From Bagarius yarrelli (Eukaryota > Chordata > Actinopteri > Siluriformes > Sisoridae), in NCBI GenBank assembly GCA_005784505.1, contig VCAZ01000001.1, forward strand, positions 15,731,647 through 15,795,646: a stretch of DNA of 64,000 nt, given 5' to 3'. Under the pieces are notes generated by a model that saw only the letters and a program-made list of their open reading frames with translations, did no database searches and was not told the origin of the DNA. Shown here piece by piece: positions 36,408-50,657 of this stretch (position 1 is the first letter of the stretch; the number at the start of each line of letters is the position of its first letter). The position numbers were made by a program, and so were the translations under genes.

Positions 36408-38447
36408 ATAATCACATGTACACTCCACTGACCATAGATGGTCACCATTTACCACTTCAACTCAGAGAAGAAGAAAGAAATAGAAAAAGAGAGAAATACA
36501 GACGGAGCAATATGGATAGAAAGACAGACAGATTGAGACAAAGCTTCATTTGGATGGTAGTTAATCAGTTTCTTGATTGTGTTTTGGAGCTGTAAAGAGA
36601 ATAAAACTCATGCACATGCAGTCCTGACTCCTGACACTGTGCAGATTTTCACACCTCTGTATTATTCTCTATTTTAATTTGAGCGTTCTCTCTCTCTCTC
36701 AGTCTCGCTCTTTTTTTTATTATGCGTTAATCCACCACACTCTTTTTTTTTCCCTGCGCGTTATAAGAATTATTTATCACAGTGTTAGCGACGTGTGCCG
36801 AACCTTTCAGCTTTACCAGGTGTCGCAGCCCCGCATATCGGAGGGGAAAATCTGATCAGTCCTCTGAGAGAGCTGCAGCCTGCGCAAGTCATTAAGGGAA
36901 ATATATCACCAGGAAATGTTTCCACTCTGAGCTCATAAGTTTTTTTTCTTAAATATCATTGGAAAATCTAAGCGCGCGCATGGCTCGAGTGGTGCGTTTC
37001 AGTCACAGACACTACAGATTACGAGACAAACTGTGCGACAATACAGTCATTAAATAATCAACAAGTCCACATCAACACTTACAGGCTATTTATCGAGTTA
37101 TGATTATTAGATAAGACGAGTTTTTTAACAGGACACTAATCCACATCAGCTGGTTGAAGTGATCGCATGTCTTTCTGCTGTATCATCTAATTTATCTGAT
37201 TGGTGACTTTATTAGGTCTCACCTCCACCTCGGGTTCCTGTGCCTGTGGAGTTTCCTGATGAGGTGTTCCGCACTCTGGACTGTAATGTTCACAGTAATC
37301 GTACGCCGCTCGCGGGTCTGCCACCAACAGCAGCTGTTGGATGTCTCCCTGAAAAAACACAGGAGAATATGTTCACAAATGAATTTAATTAATAATATAT
37401 AGCTTTTATCCCACACAGCCTCTATTATTCCATCTAATTAGCACGCCAGCTAGCTATAATTTATTTTTGCAGAACATTGAAGGTTGACATGAATGAGCTT
37501 CTGAAACGCTTGCTGATGGCCTTTGAACTCATGTCTGTGTGTTCGTAGTGTGAAGCTAAAACTAACATCAGACTAGCACATTATAGGCTCCACAATGTTT
37601 CATGCAGCTTCTCGCTATGTCTTTTAACACACTGCCTACAATTCATTTCAGGTTTCACCCTGTCATAAGATTAAAACTGTCTGTAAACCGGTAAGACAGG
37701 TGGTGAGACAGAATTTGAAGGTGTGTGAGTACAAGAGAGAGAGAAAGAGAGTATGTTGGAATTTTAGTCTCTGGAGTTTGGTCCACATTCCTTGAGGAAA
37801 CTGTGAGACGGCTGGTAAGCGAAAGTGCTGCAAAGATGAATTTTTGTTTCAGCTCATTTCATTTATTTCTATTTTCATCCATACTTTATAAACCTGCTCC
37901 TCCTTCATAACCTGCTTCAGGAGGAGCTGCACATCTTCACAGCTTCAGGGGTTCTACAACTAAGATACATATAAGATTAAAAAAAAAAAAAAAAATAGAA
38001 TCCAAAACTGGAAAAAGTAGGATTTAAACATTAAAATCATTCTTAGGTTCAATCAGCAAATAGATGCAGGTTTTTAGTAGTAATGATAGAGAACGACGAG
38101 CATCAGAGCCAGAGAGGTTTTCTCCAAACAGCAGCAATGAAGCCGGTATTATTACTCTCCAAGGAAGAGTTAAACCATACAATGTGTTTCCCAGCAGTGG
38201 AAGAGTGTGTGTGTGTGTGTGTGTGATGGACGCTTAGTTCTCAATCTTTCTCTCCACAGGAGGCCAGTTTCCTGGAAAAAAAGGCAAAGTGGAAGAAAGG
38301 TGAAAAATGCATGCATAGACTGGAAAAAAATGCGGAGAGAAAATCCGAATGCAGAATTTTTACACTTTCACTAAAAACCTGAGACTGATTTTCAGTAGTG
38401 TAATAATTTCTTCTGAAAAGTGTGTTTGTAGAGAGAGAAGGAGAGAA

Positions 38448-38480
<33 letters not shown>

Positions 38481-40823
38481 GAGAGAGAGAGAGAGAGAAA
38501 GAGAGGGAGAGAGCGAGAGAGAAACTGGAAAGTTTAAAAGGTAGGGAAAAAGGGAAAGAAAAAAAGAGAATATGGCAGAAACAGAGGGAAAAAAAGAGAT
38601 ATTGAAAGGGGGAAAGGGATAAATAAAAAAGAAGGGTAAAGAGAGAAAGATAAAAAAAAGAAAGCAAGAGAAAATGGAGAGAGCAAGAGAGAGAGAGAGA
38701 GAGCGAGAGAGAGAAAGCGACAGTCACGTTCATCTAGTCAAGCGGCCCACTGGCCAATCAGTCAAGCAGCCATCCGCAACCCAAAGACAGCAGTTCTTGT
38801 GGACTCGAATGGCAAATACAAGAACCACAGGCGGCTGTTTACCCACACAAAATTCTGATGCCCCACCACAGCCAGCATTTTAAAATTACTGTCAGTCAAA
38901 ACGACACGACTCTAACAACATAATAATATGTAATACACACTGAAATGAGCACCCTACACTCTAAAGGAGGCAGAGTAGCCGAGACAGTAAAGAAGATGAG
39001 TAAAAAAGCTCACACGGCGTTACCTACTGCCAACATTACAATTTCAACACTTTTTCCTAGAAAAGACTTCTCCTGGAATCACATTTGAAGCATTCAAAAA
39101 AGAATATTATACAGAGTTTCCAACTCTGACATTTTCAACACATTTATTGCACAACATCTATCTATCAAAGACACACACCTGTAGGATCACTTCCATTTAA
39201 ACCAAGAAAAAACCCCCACTCAGGATAGACCCAAACCCAATAGTCACCAGATTTAAAGACCACCATAGGCAGAGACCAAATACCAGCTACCACACAGACC
39301 ATCAGCTGCCTCAACACAAAAGACACAAGACCCACAGCACAAGCACTCATGACTCCTCGCATAGCACCACACTGCCTCAGATCCACAGGCATCGCTCGAT
39401 TAGTCCCACCAGCCCCTACAACACAAGGTAGATCTGCCTCACGACTTTTCTCTGTTCTGGCACCAAGATGGTGGAATGAACTTCCCATTAATGTCAGAAC
39501 AGTAGAGTCACCGACTGTTGATTAAAGACCCACCTCTTTCTCAAATACCTAGCACAAAAACATCTATACTGCTTTTTCAACAGTTTTTGTGGGTTGTTAC
39601 AGTGTGATGTGTGAGCTATTGTACCAGTATTGAGCTGTTCCATGATGTGAAACTTAAAGCACTTTTGTACGTCACTCTGGACAAGAGCGTCTGCTAAATG
39701 TTGTAAATGTACACGCATCTTCCAATAATCGAGCCCAGGGGTCCAAAAAAAAATGCAGAACCCAAATTAAAAATTTTTGCATTTTGACATGACAATTGAC
39801 AATTTTAAATGCTTTTAATTTGTGTTACTAAAACATTCTGTAGCTTCATTTTTTTGCTCTACACAGACAATCTTAATCTACAAAATCCCACAGAAGCAGC
39901 AGCGAGAACTTTTCGAGCATTATTGTTAGAACTGGTACCCTTACAGTCAATCTAACCAAAACCTAAACAGTTGTCTTCCAAAAAATTGTCAGATCTTAGG
40001 ACAGCAGACATGCGCTCACTCTCTAAAGAAAAAACACAAAGAGCTTCATGTAATCAGAAAAAAATCTACAAAATAGACATCCCCATTCAAATTTTCAACA
40101 GTGTGATTGCGCCTATTGAGTTTTCAGGCTTGCGGTCCACATTATATGTGACAAACATCCCACAGAAACTCTCACAGAATTCTGTGGAAATATTCTAAAA
40201 GTTTAACCAGCCAATGCATGCAGGGCAGATTTAGGCAATAAAAAGCGGTAACATTTTGGAGACAATACCCTAAAACCTAAAAACCCTCTGTCAGCTGGTC
40301 CTGAGCCTCACTAACGCCCCGGCCTGTCTAATAAGAGTCCAGCACATGACTGAACAGATGAGGAGAGTGTATGAGGCACACTGGAATACTCAGACACAAA
40401 CCTATTCCAGACTACACTGCTATCGAACCCTAAAGCAGAGAATATAAATCGGCAGACTTTTATGTACAGCATCAGATATTTGAAGCAAAGACGAATCCTG
40501 AGCGGCTACAAGCTAAATTAACACAGTCTTTCCATGGACAAGCACCATTATAAGAGAACCGGGCCGAGAACAGAGACTGTGTGTTCACTGTACAAACAGT
40601 GAGGTAGAGGAAGAGCTGTGCTTCCTCCTTGTTCCTCCTGTGCAAAATACCGACAACAAATGAAAAACCTTCACTAGAAACAGCTCCAACAAAATACTGA
40701 ACATCTGCAGTTAAACAGATGAGGAGAAACTTTGATGCAGTTAGCTGAAGCTCCCACTACAACACTCACTGCTAAATATGTGTTATCCATGTGTATCTAC
40801 TTTTTCTATGGTGTATATATATA

Positions 40824-40882
<59 letters not shown>

Positions 40883-42639
40883 CTTATACTTTATAGTCAT
40901 ATTGTATTTATTTAACATCTCATGCTCATACTTATATATTTAATTTATGTTGTACTATGTATGATTCACTGGTGTGCAGTCAGGACCAGCAAGGTCTTCT
41001 TTGCTGCCTAAACACTATCAGAAGCTGACCTACATTTACAACCTAAATTATAATATTTGTTCCATTATGTATTAATTTGGTCCATTGTATTAATTTATTC
41101 CCAACAGTTTATTCTCTTTATTTTATAGTGTTTCTCTCGCTGCACTGCTTCCAGTACGTGTATGTGGATGTTAGATTTTTTTGTCCAATCAGATTTCAGT
41201 TTCTAGGGTAATCTAATTTGCCAAAGCCTTCAGAATGAGTAGTGCTGCCCATAAAATGTAAACTATATAAATTTTTCCCAATCAGCTTTTTAAATTAGCC
41301 TTTTAGGGCCTGATATAGGGCTCATAATGATGTCAGCATTTTCTGTCCTCTGATTGGTTGATCAGAGTAAAACTAGCTAAACATGTCTGTTCAAGTGAAT
41401 TAAATTGTCTGTTGTGGATGGTTCTTTTTATGAACTTGCCTGCAAAACTTTACGGATTAGTTAGTTATAAACTTTACGGAATGATGATCATCTTAACCTG
41501 GAATTTTAAAGAGACATCACTGTCACTTCTTTAGCTTATCTGAAAAGTTTTTGCACCCCTTCAATTAATGCCGAAGCTTACTGAGCCGAAAATCTCATTA
41601 CAGCACTGACACCATGTGTGAAATATCGTGATTCATTACACACTCAATAATTGCTACCACTGACACCGTGTGTAAAATATCGTGATTCATCACACACTCA
41701 ATAATCTGTACCACACATTGAACTGCTTCACTTTTCACAGGGAACAAAAAGAGTCTCCAGGTTTGTGTCCTGTGTGGGTTTCTTTAAATCACAGTATCTC
41801 TTAAACATCTGTGAACTTCTGGCTCAGAAACACACACACTCACGTACACACACACACACACACACACACAGATCATATTTTCCTCTGCAGACGCTCCCAC
41901 GTCCAAACTCACACCTGTTTATGCCATCTGCAGACCCACCCCCATACAATACTGTTTCACTTTTATCCAAACACAGAAACTCACAGAACATTTAATCCTC
42001 ACTCAGCAGCCCAGTATTACCCACCTGTGTTTATCTCAAAGCTAAATTTCTGCCAAAACTCAAACACTCACCTGAATGTGTGTGTGTGTGTCTGTGTGTA
42101 AAAAAGACAGTTACAGTATTTAACAACCTCCATCACCTTGCTTAATGAGTCTTTTTTTAAATGACTTGATTCTTTGAATCAGTGATTCATCACTGTCAGA
42201 GGTGACATTTGAATCAGAGTCAAACTTACACAATGGCAGCTGAAACAGTCGATTATTCTATAAGATAAACATACAGAACGTTGCTGTCTGATGAAGTGTG
42301 CTATTGTTGATTAGAGTCAATTTAAATGAGAGTGACTGAATTACCAATCTGACTCATTTCATCGCAGTGACTGATTTTGATTAGTTTACCTGAAAAAAAA
42401 CCCCCCTTTATCTAAACACATATACGATATATACACACACATACACAAAAAAGACATACACACACATATAAACACATAAACACACGCAGACATGCAAACA
42501 CACATAAATACACACAATCAAACAAAGGCATGCAGATACACATAAGATATAAACATTAACGCACACACAATCACAGACACACATACACAAAAGCTCAGTA
42601 TAACCGAGTGATGGAGTTTTAAAGTGTCCGATTACAGAA

Positions 42640-42689
<50 letters not shown>

Positions 42690-45600
42690 TACAAGAGAGT
42701 GATGGAGGTGTTTATGTTATGAGTCCATTCTGGAATCGAGTCTCAGAGCATCCTGAAAGAAGTCTTTGTCCTACTCTGTGCTGAAGTCACGCAGAGGAGT
42801 GTCATTAAAGCTCGCATTTATTATGAGCTAAAAAATGAATTAAATTCAACAGATGGACCGGATTAAACAAGAGACTCTTATCCAGCAAAACAGCAGCAAA
42901 GCCCAGAAACCTCTCTGAAACGATTAAACTGTCCTCAAATGAGAGAATAACTCAAATCAGGGAACAACTTGTCTACTCTACAAATCTGATCTAATCCAAT
43001 CTACAAAACAGTCAGAAATAATCAGTAAGTCCATCACACACACACACACACACAGTGGGAAAATGGTGGATCAGTGGTTAAAGTGTTGGATAACTGGAAG
43101 ATCTGGGTTCAATTCCCAACACCACCAAGTTGCCACTGTTGGGCCCCTGAGCAAGGCCCTTCACCCTCAATTGCTTAGTTGTATAAAAGAGATAAATGTA
43201 AGTCGCTCTGGATAAGGGCGTCAGACAAATGCCGAAAACGTAAATGTATATTCTTCCAGTAAAGTCGAAAGTTCATTTGAATTATTCCCAGAATGCACCA
43301 CATAAAACAGGAAGCAGTGATGCTTACTGTGCACTCTTAAGGAAAATGATGCCATATTTCACAGGGCTCTCAGCTAGACCGAAATCCCGGCCGACTTCAT
43401 TTCCAGATCTAAGCAACGTGTCATTGATCTGAAGCTTGTATTCCTGGTCCTAACTGTTATATCGCTAACGTTATAGCAATTTATACATAGTGAGGTAGTG
43501 AAGCAGGACACAGCCAGGTTTTTATACTTTATTTTTAAGTTCCTGCTGATTTATGTAGCAGAACATTTTTACAAAACACATTCCAGCAGCTAATATCGAA
43601 CAGACCAACACCGCATGCATTAGCATCAGCATGCACGATATTATCATGTTCTTAGCGAGGAGATGGGTTAGCATGTCGTCTCCTGACTCATCTGACCAGC
43701 ACACATGTTGAGGCTTCATGAAACACACTACACTGTTTAGTCTTTAAGATTTTTTCCATAGCTCTGTGGGTGTTTACGACTGCATGTGTTTATTCGAAGC
43801 AGGCGAATGCTAACCACTAACTCGTGTTTATGTTCGAAAGAAGGAAAAACTCAAACTCACAATAATATGTTTCATCACTAAAAACAGCTAATTATTCTGA
43901 AATGTTTTATCTGCACATTTCTTCTGGAACTCTAAAGCTAATGTACCAAACCTTAGAAACTCGGTGTTAATTTTCACACACTCGTTAACTTGATGTTAAC
44001 GTATAATGTCATTAAGTGTTTAAACAATTCAAACAAATCAATCCGCTAAATAAAATAATAATGAATGTCTGTTAGAACTAAATAATTCATAAAGGAAAAC
44101 ACTAAATAAGTAAGAAGTGATTTAATGAACTCGTTAATGACTGAAAAAGTTTTGAGCTTAATTTATTAAAGCAGTCTCCATGGTGTAGTGCAGGGGTGTC
44201 CAAACTCAGTCCTGGATAGCCCGGTGTCCTGCAGAGTTTAACTCCAACTTGTCTCAACACACTGTAAATTTCAAGTCTACCTAGCAAGATCTTGATTAGT
44301 TGGTTTGGGTGTGTTTGATTAGGGTTGGTGTGCACCTAAACGACGAGCTTAGACACCCCTGCTTGCCGTAGTGATTTATCCCCTTCTCTGTCCCTCGCTT
44401 TTATCTTTGACCTGTCCTATCAATAAAGGCAAAAAAAACCCAAAACCAGTCTACGACATCATACACTGTAAATCTAACATACATCTAATCAGTCTAATTA
44501 AAGTATAATGTAAATCATAAGACTTGTACTTCAGAACACTTGAGGTGAGTGTGTAAAAAAGTATAAGACTAAACATTTTGGAATACTTCAACCGCATACA
44601 GAAAAAAAATCAGCCCAGAAGAGGTTTAGTGGTGTAAAACAGCAGCTTATATAACGTCTCTGGAGCCGGTATCCAGAGTTTCCAGGTGCTTTTTCCATGA
44701 CTAAAAGACCAGGCTGTAAATGTCCAGGTTTTTCAGGTCATGCTGGAAGCCTCATAAACATGGCATGAAGGAAAGTCAGAGAAACACTGAGTGCTTAGGA
44801 TTACCCAGAATGCAGTTCTTACCTCAAACACCTCCTCATCCAGGATCCTGGTGCCGAACACTGTGATGCCCTCGGTGCTGATTACAGGTTTATCACTCCG
44901 GCTTAGGGGCTTCGAGATTTTCTTTTTACAGTCGACGATCATGGTGATGGACTTCTTTTCCACGCTGATGGCCACCCGGTGCCACCTAAACACACAGTCA
45001 TGAAATGCTCTTAATCATGATATAAACAAAAAAAAATATTTCAAGATGATTCTCTTGGTGCATGCTGTGATGCGAGAACTAACGCCATACTGTGACTGTT
45101 TGTCCTGCAGCCTGATGAAGACTGGACCATCAACCAGGCTGATACAGACTTGTGTTTAGCATCTTAACGAACATTAGTCTGAAATTCATGTAAATAATTT
45201 TGTAAAGTAAATTTCTTTTATTCCAACCCGTGTTAAATGTCCATAAATTCCATTCCTTGAGAAAAGCAAAGCTGCATCTCTTTTCATTTTCTTCATAAAG
45301 ACCTCAACTAACATTCTGTGTGTAATTTACAGTCAGATCTCATTCTGATTACATCAAACCAGCAGCACAGCCAGCAGCACAGCACTTACCCACATGTACC
45401 CGAGACATGCCTTTGTTTTAGATAAACCCAGCCCCTGTCTGTCTCTCTGTAGCTAAGACATCACACCTGTACAGAACACGAAGACCTTCTGAAAGATTCA
45501 TGCAGTGTTCTATTTTTACGCCAACACTTTGTGTGATGCAGCATGAAAACTAAAGTATAAATAAACATAACAACTACAGACTGACCCCTGTCATCACCTG

Positions 45601-48600
45601 TTGTGTTGTGACCTGTGTTGTAATGATGTAATAATAAATTGTGAATGAATTGGTAATCAATAATATCCTGGGTTTGATTGCTGATGCTGTGATTAATCCT
45701 CCAGCTGCAACTATTTACTGTCACACGTGAGCATTTTCCGATCTCTTTACTGAAAATCACTTTTCAACAAATCACAGCTGGGAATCATTCCAGATTGAGG
45801 AGTGGAAATACTCTGTAAAAAAATCTCCTCCAAAACCCACAATGGCGCTCCAACAATGGTGCTCAGACATCCTGAAAATCCACAGCAAGACATCAAGCTG
45901 CAGAGCTGGAAGCATGACAGAACTGGGTGTGGGGGTGGAGCGAAGTGGAGTGCGTATGAGCCACTATAAACATTCTGAAGACGGAACCCTCAAAGCTCCT
46001 CCCACTCATAGACAATGACACAGCGGCCAGTGCTTCATCACACATTAATCAGATGCTGTCCATAGCGAGGGAAAAATCAAACACCACATACAAACCAACA
46101 TGGTGAGACAGGGTTAAGAGGGACACAGAACAGAGACACTATCATAAGAAAAAGACATTATAAGGAGAGACACATATCAGGAGAGACAGGCATGATCATG
46201 GAAAAAGAAAGGCTCAACGAGATAGAGAGACGACATGATTAAAAGAAAGACACACTCTTTTAGATAACACAAGAGAAAACAACCCTCTAAGGAAAGAGAG
46301 ACTCTCAGGAAGAAAAACACTGTCTGTCAAAGGAGAGAAACAATTTCCTGGAAGAAACAATCTCAGGGAAGTGACAACTCTCAGGAAAAAGGACACTCTT
46401 AGGGAAGAGACACTCTCAGGGACCAAAGTGAGAAACTCTAAGGGGAGTGAGACACACTCTAGGGGAAGGGGAGTGAGACACTTCAGGAAAAGACACTCTA
46501 AGGGGAGTGAGACACTTCAGAAAAGCCACTCTCAGGGGAAAAAGACACTCTCAGGGAAAACGACACTCTCAGAAAAGAGAGACACTCTCAGGGAAGAAAG
46601 ACACTCTCAGGGGCAGACACACTCTCAGAGACACATTCTCAGACTCAGGAGAAAGACACCCTCAGGGTAAGGACACCTTCAGAAAAAAGAGACACTTTCA
46701 GAAAAGAGAGACACTCTCTGGAGAGGATAACACTCTCAGGAAAGACAGGTACCCTCAGGAAAGACAGACACTTTCAGGGGAAAGACACTTGGGAAAAGAC
46801 ACTCAGGAGAAAGACACTCAGGGGAAAGACACTCTCAGGGAAAAGACACTCTCAGAAAAGAAAGATGCTCAGGGAAGAAAGATTCTCAGGGAAGAGAGAC
46901 TCTCTCAGGGAAGAGACACACTTAGCGGAGAGAGACTCTCTCAGGGAAGTGAGGCACTCAAGAGCAAGACACAGGACAAATAAAAGGAGTATAAGTGATT
47001 GAGAGGTTGGAGGAAAGGATTCTTGTATGACTGTGTTACTGTTTAGTTTTGTTTGATGTCAGTGATGATGTCATCAGAGAGAGTTTGTTTTACTCACTTC
47101 CCGTCGGACAGGTTAATGTTTCTAAATAAGGGATAATTTTCCGGCGCTGGTTTTCCGTGCTGATCTTCATACAGGAAGATCGGTGTGCGTCCAATCTCCA
47201 CGCCGAGCTGCTGCAATCCTTTATCGTTATACACCGACATCAGGAAGGCCTGTGTTCCGGCTCGGGGCCTGATGGTCATGAGGATGGAGAAATCTTCAGG
47301 AAAAACTCCAGCTGCAAAGAAAAAAGAAACAGTGCCATGAGCTGAGGTGATGTGACAGTGTGTAATAAAAACAATCAACAGTAACATGCTGGTGCTGAAG
47401 AAGAGGGGCGGAGCCACAGAATGCAGAGCAGCAGTGTTGTTCAAGCCTGAATTATTTCATGCTGAAATAACGAGCCCCTTTTCCTCTTCCTGTAAAGTCT
47501 GAACGAAGTCGCAACGGTTTAACGGCTGTGTTTATCACCATATTAAAGTTTATCAGCTGTAAATGAAGGCCAAACACACTGAGCATAAAACAAAAATAAA
47601 AAAACAAATGTGTCTGAAAACTATTTTTAACGTAGGATTTAAAACAGATGTTTACAAGTTTAACTACACACTGACTACACACAGCGCTGTATCAATGTTT
47701 TATTTGCAATGCAAGATAGGAAGGAAGAAGGGAAGGAAGGATTGAAGGGAGGAAGTGAAGGAAGGAATTGAAGGAAGGAAGGAAGGAAGGAAGGAAGGAA
47801 GGGAGGAAGTGAAGGAAGGAAGGAAGGGAAAGGGAAGGAAAGAAGGGAAAGGAAAAATAGGAAGGAAGGAAGGAAGGAAGAAAGAAAGGAAGGACTCAGA
47901 ATCTAAAAAGAAGAAAAGAAAAAGAAAAGAAAGGAAAAAAACAAACAAAAAAAGAGGAAATTCAAGAGGAAGGAAGGAAGGCAGGGACAATTGAAGGAAA
48001 AAGGGAAAAAACTAACAAAAAAGAATTTAAGAAGGAAAAAAGAAATAAAGAAGGAAGGAGGGCAGTGAAAAGAAAGGAAGGAAGGAAGGAAAAAAGGAAG
48101 GAAGGACGGAAGGAAGGAAGGAAAGAAGGAAGGGAAAAGGGAAAAAAGGAAGTAAGGACTCTGAATCGAAAGAGAAGAAAGAAAAAGGAAGGGGAAAAAA
48201 CAAACAAAAAAGGAAAGAAAGAAGGAAAGAAAGAAAAAACAGAGAGAGAAAATAACAGAAAGGAACATTAACGCAGAAGTAGTCGAGTGTTTTTTCTGTT
48301 AAAATGTGTAATTGTGAGCGTAATCTCTGACAAATATCCTATCACTAACCACACTGATTATTACGTTTGGAGTATGGAGTATGGCGTGGTTTTTGTTGTT
48401 TATTACAGAATTCTAATCTCAATAACATTAAATTTATCAGCTGTTTGCTTTCCTGACTAGTAGCGTAGCCATCACTTATTTCCACTTTAAGTCCTGTTTA
48501 ACCCTCAATTACTTACAGTATTAAAAATCTTCTACACTTTCACACTGTTGATCTTAAATTTAAACCGACGTCTGATTCATGGAGCGACGTCTCAGCTCCG

Positions 48601-50626
48601 GTCATGTGTTTGGTTTATTACCTGGAAAGAGTTTTTTTGTTGCCGTGCTGATTTGCACCTTCTTGTCCACTCTGTAGGCCACATCGGGTTTGGATCCTCT
48701 CCTGACAGGACACATACCCTGCGTCTTTGTTACTCCTTCTGGAGAAGTGTGAAAGTCCAGAACCTTCAGCACGTCAACCTGCTCAGCTGAGATTAGGACA
48801 TAGAGGAAAAAAAAGAAGTGTTTTATTAGAACAGACACATACACAAGGCCATGCTGAGAGAATCGGTATCACAGTTGTTAAGGTGTTGGACTGCTAATTG
48901 AAAGATCTGGGTTTGATTCGCAGCGCCATCAAGCTGCCCCAATTGCTCAGTCGTATAAAAGAAATAGATATAAGTGGCTCTGGGTAAGGGCATCTGCCAG
49001 CAATGTAATGCTGTAAGAGTATAGATACAGATGTTATTTTAATGATTATTAAATTTTGGGACTTACATCTGAGATCTGTACACACACACACACACACACA
49101 CACATACACACACACAGGGAATCATCTGAATCCAGGCTGTGCACTGCTTCTCTAAACTGAAGCTGGAAGCAGGACAAATTCTCTGGATTCAGGATCATTA
49201 TGCAGCGCTTTAAAAAAAATCTAAAAAAGCCTGGGACTCAGAACCTCACAAAAATGTCCTAGCTGGAAAAGTGCAGTGGAAAGTGAGGACATGACAGCAA
49301 GCCCAGGAGCAGGACATGGATTCCACATCTGCTGCTCATCAACACACTGCACTCCACCCTATATACTGATAAACTAGGGCACTCAACCAAGGGGACAAGG
49401 GGACAAGGGGAGGTAAGACAGTCTTTGAGAAGACAAACAGATCTTACAGGGTTGGGGTTTATAAAGCAGCAGAAAGAGCTGGAAAACATCAAAAACACAC
49501 ATTAGATTTATCTCGATCATTTCTCACAGACTTGAAGGTCTAACAGACACACAGCCACAGACACAGAAACACACACACAACCAATTATATATAAACACAC
49601 TTTACACAGCTAGACACACTTTTGTGCTTGTTGGTTCCAGATGTGCTCTTCAATAACACTAATGCTGATTGATTACTCCCAAGTGTTTTCTCCCAGTGTG
49701 AAGTACAGCTTACACACACACACACACACACAAGGACAGCAGCTCTGACAGTAACACAGGTTGCTCGCTTTGAGACACTATCATTTTATCATTATCATAA
49801 AAGCTCCGCCACACAAACACACACTTTAATGACAATAAACAGACTGTTTAGTTTAGACTGTTTCCATAAGGGGAAATGTGTGTGTGTGTGAGTGAGTGCG
49901 GAAGGAGTCCCCAGTGTCAGGTTACCGTCTACTGCAGTATAGGTTTATGTTCTTCAGGATGAAGAAGTTCAGGAGTTTGGGTCTGTAACAGATGTGAGCC
50001 TCAGTAGTGCAAGAGGAATAAAGCGCAGGGGGCGTGGTGTTAGAGAGAAATGATCAGATCTTTAAATTACTTTTCAGTTCTTATTCTTTCCATCCTATTT
50101 GAGTTCTTCCAGAAGGAACACTTCTCCATCTTTATCAGGTTCATGCACACACCGATTGTCACAGAGCTGAACCAGACAGATTTGTGCAAATGACATTTGA
50201 GTGTGTGTTGTTCTTAACAAGAACTCTTCATAAGAAGTTACAATAACCTACAGTTATTGACCCGCCCACACACTCACGGCTCCACAGGCGCCAACTTTTA
50301 CGAGATGTTCTGCACGCTGTTGTGATTAAACCTCCACTGAAGTTTTCATCTGGCACTAACCCAAAATTTGTGGCCATCCATTAAAGCATCACGGTGATGA
50401 GCAGCATAAACTTACTGAGTTATTAACATTTCACAGGTTTAAGGTTCCCTCTATTCTTCTGTTTTAGGGTTCCATTAGAAGAACAAAGAACCTTTAAAGA
50501 GTTCCAAATGTTCTGTATGCAGAGGATTTCTTGCTGACTGTTTAACTATAAACCAAAACCACAACTCCTCTGTAATAAACGCATATGTACTAAATGGAGT
50601 ACAGCACATGAAAGACAGACAGACAG

Positions 50627-50657
<31 letters not shown>

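Larger units (their letters stand above)
37349..44822 (-). other. col11a1 intron, 7.5 kb
   Basis: Long intron between the variable region and the TSPN exons. It holds (GA)n at 38452-38525 and 38680-38715, LINE remnants at 38.7-40.8 kb, (TA)n at 40813-40878, a CA-rich stretch at 42410-42690, a SINE at 43058-43248 and a hAT-like element at 44191-44361. I see no coding exon in it. Confidence 0.75.

Noticed and set aside
46371..46983. Lys/Arg/Ser/Thr-rich frames
   Set aside because: Artefacts of the GACACTCTCAGGGAA minisatellite.
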